Positions 10,026-18,788 of a DNA stretch of 64,000 nt are shown here, in pieces (within the stretch, counting starts at the first letter, position 1; every line of letters starts with the position of its first letter). Made by a program: the position numbers and the translations under genes. The notes beneath the pieces are model-generated. The model saw only the letters and a list, made by a program, of their open reading frames with translations. It was not told the origin of the DNA and searched no databases. The stretch is from Fibrobacterota bacterium (GTDB lineage: Bacteria > Fibrobacterota > Chitinivibrionia > Chitinivibrionales > Chitinispirillaceae). The stretch spans positions 62,001-126,000 of the forward strand of contig JAEWVR010000009.1 in assembly GCA_023459055.1 (NCBI GenBank), read 5' to 3'.

Positions 10026-10406
10026 TCATTGCTTAGGGTAACAGTTAGAAATCCAACTAACATTATTAGCATCTGGATTACCACTCAGCTCAAATGCGTA
10101 ATAAGTATTTGAACTCTTGGCTGCTAGTAGGTTGGCTATTACAATCTTTAAGTTAGGATTACTGTTCACATTACCTAGTTTTAAGAGATACCATCCCATG
10201 CTTTCACTTCCAACAGTATATGCAGACCCTTCATTAGTAATTGTTTGATTCTTATCTAATATAACAGAAACATCACCGCTTGAAAATGTCTCTAACCCTA
10301 AAACATACCCAATAACAGTTGTTGCTGTTGTTGGCATATCAGAAGCAAAAGTTGCATGCACACCGATAAAACAAAATAAAAAAACGATTAGTATTCTTTT
10401 AATCAT
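10026..10406 (-). CDS. Small exported protein of unknown function
   Basis: The 126-residue protein has a clear signal peptide (KRILIVFLFCFIGVHATFAS) and a good RBS (AAGGAG, 6 bp from ATG). The mature part of ~105 residues is hydrophilic with beta-type alternation (VIGYVLGLETFSSGDVSVIL, YYAFELSGN) and one late Cys (ISNCYPKQ). I recognise no family. Unlike the five surrounding exported proteins it has no LLD tail, which makes it a useful internal contrast. Possible roles such as inhibitor, chaperone or subunit would be guesses. Confidence 0.6.
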   Translation of the reverse strand: MIKRILIVFLFCFIGVHATFASDMPTTATTVIGYVLGLETFSSGDVSVILDKNQTITNEGSAYTVGSESMGWYLLKLGNVNSNPNLKIVIANLLAAKSSNTYYAFELSGNPDANNVSWISNCYPKQ

Positions 10407-10781
10407 ACGTTTCTCCTTAGACTTAAGTTTATTGTTTTAATTAATAGGTTTATTTTTATTATTCTGTAGCATGTGAAATCCAATTAGTCAACAGACAATT
10501 TAAACACTTGTTACCGTAATAATACATCCAATTCACATCAATTAAATATGCGTTTCCTTCAAGTTGACAATCCCTCTTATCAAAAAAGGAATTCAATAAC
10601 CTTGAATCCTGCTGCCTAATCTTTATTTTTTATTTCTTAATCTGTTTTCCGTATAAAAACTCCTTTCGCTTATCATTTTTTGTTTGAAACACTTCAAAAA
10701 AGTCATCTTGATTATTAAATTTATTCAAAGCTTACAGACATTTTAAATTTACACTACTAAAATACTCAGCCTATACGCCTA
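10407..10781. other. AT-rich intergenic gap
   Basis: No open frame with start, RBS and plausible composition was seen here. Runs of A and T suggest leader sequence or promoter for the 126-residue gene, but no single box is convincing. Confidence 0.4.
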
Positions 10782-10806
10782 AAAACGCAACAACTTGTTG
10801 CGTTTT
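10782..10806 (-). terminator. Rho-independent terminator of the 596-residue hydrolase gene
   Basis: A perfect 10-bp stem (AAAACGCAAC / GTTGCGTTTT) with a 5-nt loop lies 15 bp beyond the stop at 10821. Read on the minus strand, the stem ends in a T-run (GCGTTTTTAGG). Confidence 0.7.
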
Positions 10807-10820
10807 ATACACTTTTTTTG

Positions 10821-12611
10821 TTAATCCGATAGAAGCATATTGATAATTGCAGAAATATCAGTTCTTTTGAGACTGTTCAAAACTTTATTCGAGAGATTAT
10901 TATCAAAAACGATATGACGTTGACGTAATGTAAAATCTGCAAGATATAGCTTATCGAATGGAGAACTTGTTCTTGCTATTGCATCAAGTTCTCTCTGCGT
11001 TGACGGAGCATGAATATTAAGAAAAGTGTTTTTTTCGATACCCAATGCAGAATATAGAGGAATATGTGTTGGTTGAAACCGGGTTTCACCATTTATTGAA
11101 CATTGTGGACGAGCTGGTACAAAGCCAAGATACTGAGAGGTAATTGCGGATGCTCTATCAGCAAGATCATTAAAAATCTGTACATTCCCGGCAAATAAAT
11201 CAATATATGATCCCGGATACATATCCTCATCCCTTAGGTAAATATCAGTTCCATTTAATTTTGTAGCAAATGTCCCCTCAATCATATTACAGGGATATGG
11301 CCAAATCCAACCGGCATCTGCAATTGCAATTTTTTTCATCCATTTTGGATAATTTCCCATGCTTTGAATAAATTTAAAAAAATCACCATGAGCGCTACCA
11401 TCATTATGTGTAAACAACACCTGTCGTGCAGCAACACAACGTAGATCATATACTACAGCGGCAACATTCTCATACGTCAAATAATTTTGTACATTGTCAA
11501 TTTTATTATCAACGATAGAAGTCAATTTTCTTTGAAAGTCAAGGCATACCTGTGCACCCAGCTGCGGTGAATCAATAGCTATATACTTTTTTACATTACG
11601 CATAAAAGAAAGATCGTTTTTTTCTCCAATCAGCAATGCGATTCGTGCACTTAAACCACCAAGACTGTATCCGCCAACAATAACATTAGTGCTCTTACTG
11701 CAAACATATTCAATCACCCTGAGAAGATGTTTTGAATTGTCAATAATATTCCCGCCACCATTACTAAAATCAACAAATATAATATCGAAGCCTTTTTCCT
11801 GCATTGTACTCATAAATTTATACCCTGCAGGGGTAAGAGAATTGGGAATATTCTCCATAATTTCCTGGATTCCGATTCTATTTCTTGGATCGATTCCATC
11901 AGCAACAATAAGTGGTTTATTCCAGGGGTCATTATCACCATCACCTAAAATCACATAAGCAGTTGCATAGCAATTCTCTGAAGAATAAATAGCTTCTGCA
12001 TTTGTAACGTTAACAATCATTTTCATTGCAGGATTATTCATAAGTGATGGTAGCGATTCATAACCTTCAGTGCATGTTGACGGTTCATAAGAATTAATAT
12101 CTGAAATGCGCTTGCGATAAGATCTGACAAACTGTGTTCTAATCCCGTCAAATACTTGTACACCAGAGTTTATAGTTTCCTCAACAATTTTTACTGATAC
12201 CCCAAAACTGTTCCAAGTCGTTTTCACTTTTTTAATTATTTCCGGTACTTGAATAACCTTATGCGCAGCAACGCGCTGTTGCTGCCACGCAAGCCAATGA
12301 ACACCGGGCTTAGTGCCTATTTCATTAAAATTATTAATATATTCTTCTTTTACAGTATACGATGATGATTGATATCTTGATGAATATACGTTATCCATAT
12401 TTTTCCCGAGTGCCCCAGAATCCGGTACTACCGGCACTTGAGATACTGGAATTGATGCTTTATATTCACTACTAAAACTAAAGCCGGCATCAGACTCCGG
12501 AGTATTGATAGTGTTACCAGCTTCATCAATACAAACAGTACTTGGTGTAAAAGAATAGGTAGTAAAACAAGCAATACAAACAAATGCTGTAATAAAAAAC
12601 ACTTTTTCCAT
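10821..12611 (-). CDS. Secreted alpha/beta hydrolase with LLD-type tail
   Basis: The 596-residue protein has a signal peptide (VFFITAFVCIACFTTYS) and an RBS (ACGGAGC). A ~190-residue N-terminal region of unknown fold precedes the hydrolase domain. The nucleophile elbow is VGGYSLGGLSARIAL (~313), followed by KYIAIDSPQLGAQV and a candidate catalytic His late in the protein (LRQRHIVFDN). A GDGDNDPWNKPLIVADGID strand begins the fold. The tail, TDISAIINMLLSD, is the most divergent of the five because of the Ser before the final Asp. It is paralogous in its core to the 532-residue hydrolase, which argues for duplication within the island. Confidence 0.75.
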   Translation of the reverse strand: MEKVFFITAFVCIACFTTYSFTPSTVCIDEAGNTINTPESDAGFSFSSEYKASIPVSQVPVVPDSGALGKNMDNVYSSRYQSSSYTVKEEYINNFNEIGTKPGVHWLAWQQQRVAAHKVIQVPEIIKKVKTTWNSFGVSVKIVEETINSGVQVFDGIRTQFVRSYRKRISDINSYEPSTCTEGYESLPSLMNNPAMKMIVNVTNAEAIYSSENCYATAYVILGDGDNDPWNKPLIVADGIDPRNRIGIQEIMENIPNSLTPAGYKFMSTMQEKGFDIIFVDFSNGGGNIIDNSKHLLRVIEYVCSKSTNVIVGGYSLGGLSARIALLIGEKNDLSFMRNVKKYIAIDSPQLGAQVCLDFQRKLTSIVDNKIDNVQNYLTYENVAAVVYDLRCVAARQVLFTHNDGSAHGDFFKFIQSMGNYPKWMKKIAIADAGWIWPYPCNMIEGTFATKLNGTDIYLRDEDMYPGSYIDLFAGNVQIFNDLADRASAITSQYLGFVPARPQCSINGETRFQPTHIPLYSALGIEKNTFLNIHAPSTQRELDAIARTSSPFDKLYLADFTLRQRHIVFDNNLSNKVLNSLKRTDISAIINMLLSD

Positions 12612-12976
12612 AAAAGCTCCGTTCTTATCTTTTAGAAATAATGATAAATTACAATTTATAGAACCGGAAGATTCTCAAACCAATAGTAGAATACTATTTG
12701 CGCATAGTATGCAAAACATTTTTTTAATAATTTCCAAGTACTTATAGTGTTAAGAAGATTCATTAATTAAAGCCGTACAATAAAAACGAAATTGTTTGTC
12801 CCGATTAATCGTTTTAATTACGTTTTTTTTCATAGTATGATACTATTTTTCCGCATAAGCTCTGCACATTTCATATTTTAAGTTCACTAACCAGATCGAC
12901 AGGGGTTCTTGTATTGTCCTGTTTTCACTTTTAAACAATTTGGTATTTCATCGCCGTTTTGATTGGATTACTGAGC
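12612..12976. other. Divergent intergenic region
   Basis: This AT-rich 365-bp gap separates a minus-strand hydrolase gene from a plus-strand kinase gene and should hold both promoters. I see no repeat, RNA or well-formed operator. Confidence 0.4.
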
Positions 12977-14992
12977 ATGATATCAAGAATAGTACTTGTA
13001 AAAACAATCCTGCTGTTTATATACAATACATTTTTTATAGCTGCAAACGGAGTAACCTCCGGCACAATAAAGAGTCCAGATATTTACAACCTTGCCTCAG
13101 TGCTTTCATATTATAAAGACACATCAAATACTCTGTCTGCAGACTCTATCTATACAAAATACAAATCGAATAAATTTACCCCATGTTCGAACGGTATTGC
13201 TAATTTTGGATTTTCTATTGTCCCGATCTGGCTTCATGGTTCAGTTCGCTCCGGTTTGTCAGAATCCGTTAACCTTGTACTTGATATCGCTATACCCGGA
13301 CTACATAATGCTGACTTCTTTATCTTTTCAAACGGTTCAATTATCGCATCTGCGCAATCAGGGTTCTCACTCAATATCCACAAACGTGGTACACCATTCA
13401 GGAATCCATCTATCGCATTCCTGTCAACTCCTAATACAACATACGACATTCTGATTAAAATTAAAAGTGAGAATCCGATTATTGCACCTGTCTATCTCAG
13501 AGAACATGATGATTATGTACTGCACGATAACAAAAGAGAATTTGCATTGGGATTTTATTTTGGAATACTTGCTATAATGGTATCATACCATCTTTTTATT
13601 TTCTTTTCAACACAAGAAAAAAGCTACCTCTGGCTTGTTCTCTTTACTGTAACATTCGGTATTGGACAGATAACCGCTGTTTATGGTTTTTTAAGCTATG
13701 TTGGATCATTTGTTCCAGGGGATTTTCTTCGATGGTTACATTCGATAAATTTCCTTGCTCCTTATTTTGGTATTCGTCTGTCGCGCGAAATGGTTCAGGC
13801 TAAAACGCATGCTCCTTTATGCAATGTAATTCTCAAAGTACTGCAATACATTCCTTTAGTACTTGTACCACTATCACCATTCATGTCCTTTATGACAGCA
13901 GAAAAATTACTGTTACTCCCCAACCTGTTACCACTTCCTTTTTTGATATATACTTCTATTATAGCAATCCTAAAGGGCCATCGCGCGGCAGTATTCTATC
14001 TTTTCGCAACGGTAAGTTTTATCTCTGGCCTTGCAGTTTATAATCTAATGTATGGTTTTAACCTTTTTCCATTCAATGAACTTACCTACTTTATTCCAAA
14101 TATTACATTTGTCATAATGCTGCTTTTATTCTCTTTCGGTATAGCCGACAAAATCAACATCCTCAAACGAGAAGAAGCAAAGGCCCGTGAACTGGCGATA
14201 TTTGAACTTGGTGAAAAGGTTAAAGTACAGGACGAGAAAGCTCTTGTTGAACGGGAACTTGAACAATCACGCAAGATGGAAGCAATTGGTCGTTTACTTA
14301 GTGGTATTGCTCATGACATGAAAAACTTTCTCAGTCCCATTCTCGGGTATGCTGTTCTTATTCGTAAGCAGGCAAAAAACGATTCAGTGATCACTAATAC
14401 ATCTGAAAAACTTGTTACCGCAACACAGAGACTTAATGATCTTGCGATAACACTTGTCAATGTATCGCGAAAAAATGCACCCGGTACTGAACTTCTCAGT
14501 ATCAACAATCTTATTTCCCAGACAGCATCACTACTAAAACACTCAAGCCCATCACACATCAATATTAAAGTACAACTATCACCAACGGATTATTCCATAT
14601 CTGCCAACCCCGGCATGCTCCACAGCGCACTGCTTAATCTGGGTGTTAATGCGGTTGACGCAATGCCGGATGGTGGAAATGTTACTATCACAAGCTCCAC
14701 AGAATCACTTGATACAAACCATCCCGCATGTAGTAAGTTTGGTATAAATGGTGGAACGTTCTCAACAATAACTGTTAGTGATACCGGTAGTGGCATTGAT
14801 TCACGTGACCTTGATTATATATTCGAACCATTTTTTACAAAAAACAAATCAGAAAAAGGTACAGGGCTCGGTCTTACCGGCGTTTACAATTGTGTTAAGG
14901 TACACGGTGGTTGCCTTGATGTACAATCGGAAGTAGGAAAAGGTACAACGTTCAGGTTGTATTTTCCGGTAAGAGAACAAAAGGGTGGTTGA
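12977..14992 (+). CDS. 7TMR-DISM sensor histidine kinase
   Basis: An ATG at 12977 gives 671 residues beginning with a signal peptide; a TTG 18 bp upstream is possible but less likely. Residues ~35-175 form an extracytoplasmic sensor of the 7TMR-DISM type, followed by about seven hydrophobic segments (~185-385, starting FALGFYFGILAIMVSYHLFIF). A short coiled coil leads to the HisKA domain with the phospho-accepting His in GIAHDMKNFL (~444). The ATPase domain has N, G1 and G2 boxes (NLGVNAVDAM, DTGSGID, KGTGLGL). 7TMR-DISM kinases often sense carbohydrates or other small ligands. The response regulator at 15163 is the probable partner. Confidence 0.88.
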   Translation: MISRIVLVKTILLFIYNTFFIAANGVTSGTIKSPDIYNLASVLSYYKDTSNTLSADSIYTKYKSNKFTPCSNGIANFGFSIVPIWLHGSVRSGLSESVNLVLDIAIPGLHNADFFIFSNGSIIASAQSGFSLNIHKRGTPFRNPSIAFLSTPNTTYDILIKIKSENPIIAPVYLREHDDYVLHDNKREFALGFYFGILAIMVSYHLFIFFSTQEKSYLWLVLFTVTFGIGQITAVYGFLSYVGSFVPGDFLRWLHSINFLAPYFGIRLSREMVQAKTHAPLCNVILKVLQYIPLVLVPLSPFMSFMTAEKLLLLPNLLPLPFLIYTSIIAILKGHRAAVFYLFATVSFISGLAVYNLMYGFNLFPFNELTYFIPNITFVIMLLLFSFGIADKINILKREEAKARELAIFELGEKVKVQDEKALVERELEQSRKMEAIGRLLSGIAHDMKNFLSPILGYAVLIRKQAKNDSVITNTSEKLVTATQRLNDLAITLVNVSRKNAPGTELLSINNLISQTASLLKHSSPSHINIKVQLSPTDYSISANPGMLHSALLNLGVNAVDAMPDGGNVTITSSTESLDTNHPACSKFGINGGTFSTITVSDTGSGIDSRDLDYIFEPFFTKNKSEKGTGLGLTGVYNCVKVHGGCLDVQSEVGKGTTFRLYFPVREQKGG

Positions 14993-15020
14993 GGGTATAA
15001 GATCATTAGTTGTTCAGTCA

Positions 15021-15070
15021 CTCACCTTTAACTCCCCCTCGCCTCATGGGAGAGGGGGTTGGGGGGTGAG
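15021..15070. repeat. Palindromic intergenic repeat, CTCACC...GGTGAG type
   Basis: The 50-bp element is bounded by CTCACC and GGTGAG. It has a central CCCCCT...GAGGGGG hairpin and an asymmetric GGTTGGGGGGTGAG right arm. Near-identical relatives occur at 15107, 16056, 16121, 18172, 18421 and 49819. It lies 28 bp after the kinase stop codon. Confidence 0.7.
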
Positions 15071-15106
15071 ATCATTTCCAAAAGCATTACTTAACAATAT
15101 TAAAGC

Positions 15107-15153
15107 CCACATCTCTTCTCCAATTCCTTTTGGAGAAGGGGTCGGGGGATGAG
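15107..15153. repeat. Palindromic repeat abutting a response-regulator start
   Basis: Same family, with stem CTTCTCCAA / TTGGAGAAG and right arm GGGGTCGGGGGATGAGG. It ends 9 bp before the ATG at 15163, so it forms most of the gene's leader and supplies its G-rich pseudo-RBS. Confidence 0.65.
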
Positions 15154-15162
15154 GCAGTATTG

Positions 15163-15909
15163 ATGTCAACCGATTATTTTTACCCGCTATTTAATAGTGT
15201 AAATATTCTTATCATTGATGATGAACCACATCAACTTGACTTTTACGAATCTATGCTTACATTGCATCCACTCTATAAAATCCATAGAGCTGCAAATGCG
15301 ATAGAAGCAGAATCCTTTCTAAAATCAAAAAAAATTCATCTCTGTACACTGGATCTTGGTATCAATGATCTGAAAAGTGATGAATACTATCTTTTAAAAC
15401 AACATGGTTCAAAAATTCCGTTTGTAATAATCAGTGGTTCCAACGATATTGAACGTGCATTCAAGGCATCATCACTTGGTGCAGCTGCACTTCTTTCAAA
15501 ACCAATACTAATGACCGATCACCGGTACTGGAACTCACTGCATATATCATTTCTTAACAACACAATACTACCGACATTTCCATTAAATGCAAACCCGATT
15601 CTCAGAGAATTTCGGACCATAATTCAGAAGGATCTTCCTGAATCAGTTTCTGACTGGGCAGCAAAAACTAATGTAACCGACTCCTATCTTCGTAAAATCT
15701 GGGGAGAGTGTACATCAAGTTCACCCAAAATGCTGCTTTTTCTATACAAAATGTACAAATGGGCATTCGAATGGTACGATAGTGTATGCATCGCTGATCT
15801 TAACAATACACCATTATCCATCAGCGAACCTGATTCCGGCGAACATCGCAAAATGATTCAATATTATTTACATAATAAAAACGAACTTGACATGATCAAG
15901 GATAGATAG
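15163..15909 (+). CDS. Response regulator with a single AraC-like HTH
   Basis: From the ATG at 15163 the protein has 248 residues; a longer TTG-initiated frame would run through a repeat element and is rejected. The receiver (~10-130) is intact: acidic pair in LIIDDEP, phospho-acceptor Asp in CTLDLGIND, Ser in VIISGSND and Lys in LLSKPI. A helical region (~145-205) resembles the first helix-turn-helix of AraC regulators (VSDWAAKTNVTDSYLRKIWG), but a second HTH is not evident. It sits after the 7TMR-DISM kinase gene, separated by two palindromic repeats, and probably receives phosphate from it. Output could be DNA binding or protein interaction. Confidence 0.75.
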   Translation: MSTDYFYPLFNSVNILIIDDEPHQLDFYESMLTLHPLYKIHRAANAIEAESFLKSKKIHLCTLDLGINDLKSDEYYLLKQHGSKIPFVIISGSNDIERAFKASSLGAAALLSKPILMTDHRYWNSLHISFLNNTILPTFPLNANPILREFRTIIQKDLPESVSDWAAKTNVTDSYLRKIWGECTSSSPKMLLFLYKMYKWAFEWYDSVCIADLNNTPLSISEPDSGEHRKMIQYYLHNKNELDMIKDR

Positions 15910-16055
15910 TATTGTCAATTAAAATTCTGAAACTACAATCGTTACGCGAACTGCGAAGCTATCCGCCATACGATTGAAATAAATCTATTTGGGTATGTAC
16001 TTGGTTGGTGTAAACATCATTTTTGAAACAAATAACTCAAGCACCACTGATTACT

Positions 16056-16103
16056 CCGTCGCCTCTCTCCCCAGCCCTCTCTCCACTCGTGGAGAAAGGG
16101 AGC
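16056..16103. repeat. Palindromic repeat, degenerate copy
   Basis: Left arm CCGTCGCCTCTCTCC and hairpin CTCTCTCCACTCGTGGAGAAAGGGAG, matching the family at 15021. The right arm is truncated. Confidence 0.55.
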
Positions 16104-16120
16104 AAGATACTGCGATTTAT

Positions 16121-16174
16121 TCTTCTTCCCCCTCTCCATTTACTAATGGAGAGGGGGACTGAGGGGGTGAGGCG
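16121..16174. repeat. Palindromic repeat, well-formed copy
   Basis: A stem of CCCCCTCTCCATT / AATGGAGAGGGGG with a 4-nt loop is followed by GACTGAGGGGGTGAGGCG. Same orientation as 15021 and 49819. Confidence 0.7.
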
Positions 16175-16618
16175 ATATGCGAATCGCTGAGTTTTCTCAC
16201 ACCAATAAAGTGAATACCCATATAAACCTATTAACTCCGGATAATTCTCCATACTTCTTTTAACTTGATTTGTATACATTTAATAATCATTATGTAACAT
16301 AACTATCACTTATAAATAATTAAGCTCTATTGTAGAAAAATGTGATTATATTATACATAAAATGAGTGTTACTCAGCGATTAACCATTCCAACAATATTT
16401 CTCAATTTTCAAATATACAACACCATAGAGTTGAATTTTTAACTATTTTTATCATGGTTGTAAAACTTCTAATAATTCACACTGCAGATCATTGCAAAAA
16501 ATACACAAAGAAAGGCAATACAACATTAACAAAACACAGGTGAACAAAACACCGTGTTACAATCAAATTTTTATCATTCTAACGTATCTAAACTATTGAC
16601 TTACATCGAGGGGGCAAG

Positions 16619-17983
16619 ATGAAATTCAAGAAAATCGCTACTATCATATTGTCGTGCGGAATCGGGGCTGCAGGTGTTGCAGATGCGATTACCGGCCGGG
16701 TAGTTAACAGTAACTCTAACGGATTAGCCAATACAAAAGTATGGCTTAAAAACAATCCATCAATCAGTGACTCCACTGATAATGACGGGAAATTTTCTCT
16801 TGAATTGGGAAGTACCAAAGTAATTTCCGGTCACGCAACTACCAGACAAAACAGTTCTTTCAATGTACACAATAACCGGATCATGTTTTCACTTCCAATC
16901 ACACAGGCAATTGCGCTTGATTTATTTGACATTGAGGGAAAACGGGTGACATCACTTTTCAGTGGTATTGCCGGACCTGATATGATTTCCATTGATCTTA
17001 ACAGTATCACAGTACCTTTGGCATCCGGAATGTATATACTGAAATGTACAGGTCACAATGTAAACACAACGATGCAGCTCAATAACAGCAGCGGCAGTTT
17101 TCAGTTAACAAATACAGACGTTACCGGAAACGGCGTTGTCTCAAAAGTTGCAGCAGTCTCAGGACCGGACTCGCTCATCGTGCTGCGAATGGGCTATGAA
17201 ATTAAAAAAATTGCACTGACAAACGTCGCTGCACAGGAAGTTCCTTCAATTACACTTAATCTTAGAACCTATAAACTTCAACCAACAATAAACGTCAAAC
17301 AAAACCGTTCAATTGAAGTCCATCTTCCTTCAGATTATGCAGATCTTTATGTACTCCCTGTTCTGTACCTTCTTCATGGAGGCGGTGAAGACCGTACTGC
17401 ATGGAGAACAAAAGGAAACCTGGTGAATACGCTGAATAGTTTTCAGGGAAGGGATAAGATGCAGGCAATGATCATCGTTACTCCCGATGCGGGTGGTAAC
17501 AATGGGTATGGCAATTACGGCAAAACTGCAGATCCATTTTATACCGATTTAACCGTTGATATCAGGAACTACGTCGAATCCAATTACAAAGCAGATACAT
17601 CACGTTTTGGACGGGCTATCTCCGGATTCTCCATGGGCGCCATGCAGACACATAATCTCACCCTGTTTTATCCGGAACTCTTCGGATACTCCTACCCGAT
17701 ATGCGGAGGGCTTTACAAAAGCGGCGGCTTTACTGAAGCAAAAATGAGAGCTGATGTAGCAAGTGGTGCAATCGATACTTCCCGTGTTCACCAGCTAAAA
17801 GCCTACAAGCTGCATTCCAATGAAACAGATATTGCATGGACTGACACGAGAGACTTCGACAAATATTTAGGTACACTAAAAATCAGGCATACCTATGATT
17901 TCACCTCCTATTCAGAAGGTGGCCACACGTTCAGTTATTGCAATGCGGTATTTCAGAACTATTCTGATGAAATTTTTAAATGA
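16619..17983 (+). CDS. Secreted CE1-like carbohydrate esterase with N-terminal targeting cassette
   Basis: The 454-residue protein starts with a signal peptide (ATIILSCGIGAAGVADA) and has a strong RBS. Residues ~24-70 form a carboxypeptidase-regulatory-like domain (ITGRVVNSNSNGLANTKV, then DNDGKFSL). Residues ~85-165 form a sandwich with LFDIEGKRV and SGMYILKC, like a type IX C-terminal domain but placed internally. The esterase domain (~230-454) has VLYLLHGGGEDRTAW, the nucleophile elbow SGFSMGAMQTHN (~337) and a catalytic His in SEGGHTF (~434), as in feruloyl/acetyl-xylan esterases of family CE1. It probably removes ester groups from hemicellulose outside the cell. Confidence 0.82.
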   Translation: MKFKKIATIILSCGIGAAGVADAITGRVVNSNSNGLANTKVWLKNNPSISDSTDNDGKFSLELGSTKVISGHATTRQNSSFNVHNNRIMFSLPITQAIALDLFDIEGKRVTSLFSGIAGPDMISIDLNSITVPLASGMYILKCTGHNVNTTMQLNNSSGSFQLTNTDVTGNGVVSKVAAVSGPDSLIVLRMGYEIKKIALTNVAAQEVPSITLNLRTYKLQPTINVKQNRSIEVHLPSDYADLYVLPVLYLLHGGGEDRTAWRTKGNLVNTLNSFQGRDKMQAMIIVTPDAGGNNGYGNYGKTADPFYTDLTVDIRNYVESNYKADTSRFGRAISGFSMGAMQTHNLTLFYPELFGYSYPICGGLYKSGGFTEAKMRADVASGAIDTSRVHQLKAYKLHSNETDIAWTDTRDFDKYLGTLKIRHTYDFTSYSEGGHTFSYCNAVFQNYSDEIFK

Positions 17984-18039
17984 CAGATAGAATATTTTAA
18001 TATTTATCATATGGTCTTGACTTTGTACGCATTTCAATG

Positions 18040-18078
18040 CCACACACCTTCCATGATTTAATGGTGAAGGGGGTGTGG
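18040..18078. repeat. Small palindrome
   Basis: CCACACACCTTCCAT / ATGGTGAAGGGGGTGTGG, an imperfect hairpin of the same general design as the 15021 family, located just after the esterase stop. It could act as a terminator-like structure. Confidence 0.5.
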
Positions 18079-18171
18079 ATATTTTGCGAATTAAGCGTCT
18101 CGCCTGTCGCTCGACGCCCTTTTCCCTACCGTACCATTTCTCAAATTGACAATTTGTATAATTTACATGTA

Positions 18172-18216
18172 AACCCCCTCCTCTCCATGTTTTAATGGAG
18201 TGGAGGGACGAGGTGG
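18172..18216. repeat. Palindromic repeat flanking nested element (left)
   Basis: Left arm ACCCCCTCCTCTCCAT, loop, then ATGGAGTGGAGGGACGAGGTGG. It directly abuts the 29-bp inverted repeat beginning at 18217. Confidence 0.6.
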
Positions 18217-18420
18217 TGCAATGTCGTTAACTTAAGATTTACACGTAAGACTCGCCCCCTAAATCCCACCTCGCCAGGTGTTCCCAAGGGGCTCCCGCAG
18301 GGGGACTTGAAGAAATAGGCTAAACAAGCTATTCTGCTCTCAAAGTCCCCCTGCGGGGGATTTAGGGGGCGAGCAACCGGCACAGCTGCAACGTGTCAAG
18401 CTTACGTTAACGACATTGCA
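18217..18420. repeat. Nested palindromic element with 29-bp terminal inverted repeats
   Basis: Outer arms 18217-18245 and 18392-18420 are inverted copies matching at 26 of 29 positions. Inside lies a second inverted repeat, about 18251 to 18374, with CTCGCCCCCTAAATCCC on the left and its complement on the right. The inner left arm carries an extra 27-nt segment (about 18268-18294). The inner unit is the intergenic counterpart of the elements found in frame inside recC and recB. Confidence 0.75.
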
Positions 18421-18458
18421 CCCCCCGGCCCCCTCTCCATTGACATGTGGAGGGGGAG
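18421..18458. repeat. Palindromic repeat flanking nested element (right)
   Basis: CCCCCTCTCCA and TGTGGAGGGGG form a hairpin immediately after the right 29-bp arm, mirroring the unit at 18172. Confidence 0.55.
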
Positions 18459-18788
18459 TGAAAAATGGAATTCGATCCTAAATGTCAATAATAGCAATCG
18501 GTCTCCGGTCGAAGTCGAAAACCCCATTTTTTAAATGTATCACATTACTGGACTAATACGTAGCGGCGATCATCTGATCCCGTACAGTATCTCAAATTCA
18601 TTATCTTTTGACCTGTTTGAAATCCAGTTTGTGTAGACTTCCCTGTTCTCCCTTTCTTTTTACTAATTGACTCACCAGTATCTTTATGGTACACTTAGTA
18701 CTATGTAGCAAATCGGTTAATAACTCTTATAAGACATTGAAATTAAATATTGTTACAAAAAAACAATTTCTGACAGCCGTGGAGTTGT

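Larger units (their letters stand above)
15910..16618. other. 700-bp gap holding two palindromic repeats
   Basis: It contains repeats at 16056-16103 and 16121-16174. The rest is AT-rich. The stretch 16450-16618 should contain the promoter and leader of the esterase gene, whose RBS is GAGGGGGC. No gene is supported. Confidence 0.5.
17984..18788. other. 800-bp repeat-rich intergenic region
   Basis: There is no credible gene here; short open frames simply follow GC-rich repeats. It holds at least four palindromic units (18040-18461), the largest nested inside a 29-bp inverted repeat. The final ~200 bp are AT-rich leader for the HDOD operon, with RBS GTGGAG before 18789. Confidence 0.7.

Noticed and set aside
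9785..10036. Plus-strand open frame in AT-rich gap
   Set aside because: Very hydrophobic random-like translation, no RBS, and it overlaps the small minus-strand gene's end.
3256..12611. LLD tail considered as T9SS, LPxTG or PEP-CTERM signal
   Set aside because: T9SS CTDs are ~80-residue sandwiches. LPxTG and PEP-CTERM need a motif before a transmembrane segment and a basic end. The tails have none of these; they are ~12 residues and end in Asp.
16037..16279. Minus-strand open frame over two hairpin repeats
   Set aside because: The frame follows GC-rich repeat sequence; no RBS and no family resemblance.
18192..18383. Minus-strand open frame with RPLNPPQGDFE
   Set aside because: It is the palindromic element read as protein. 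It is evidence for the in-frame capacity of the element, not a gene.
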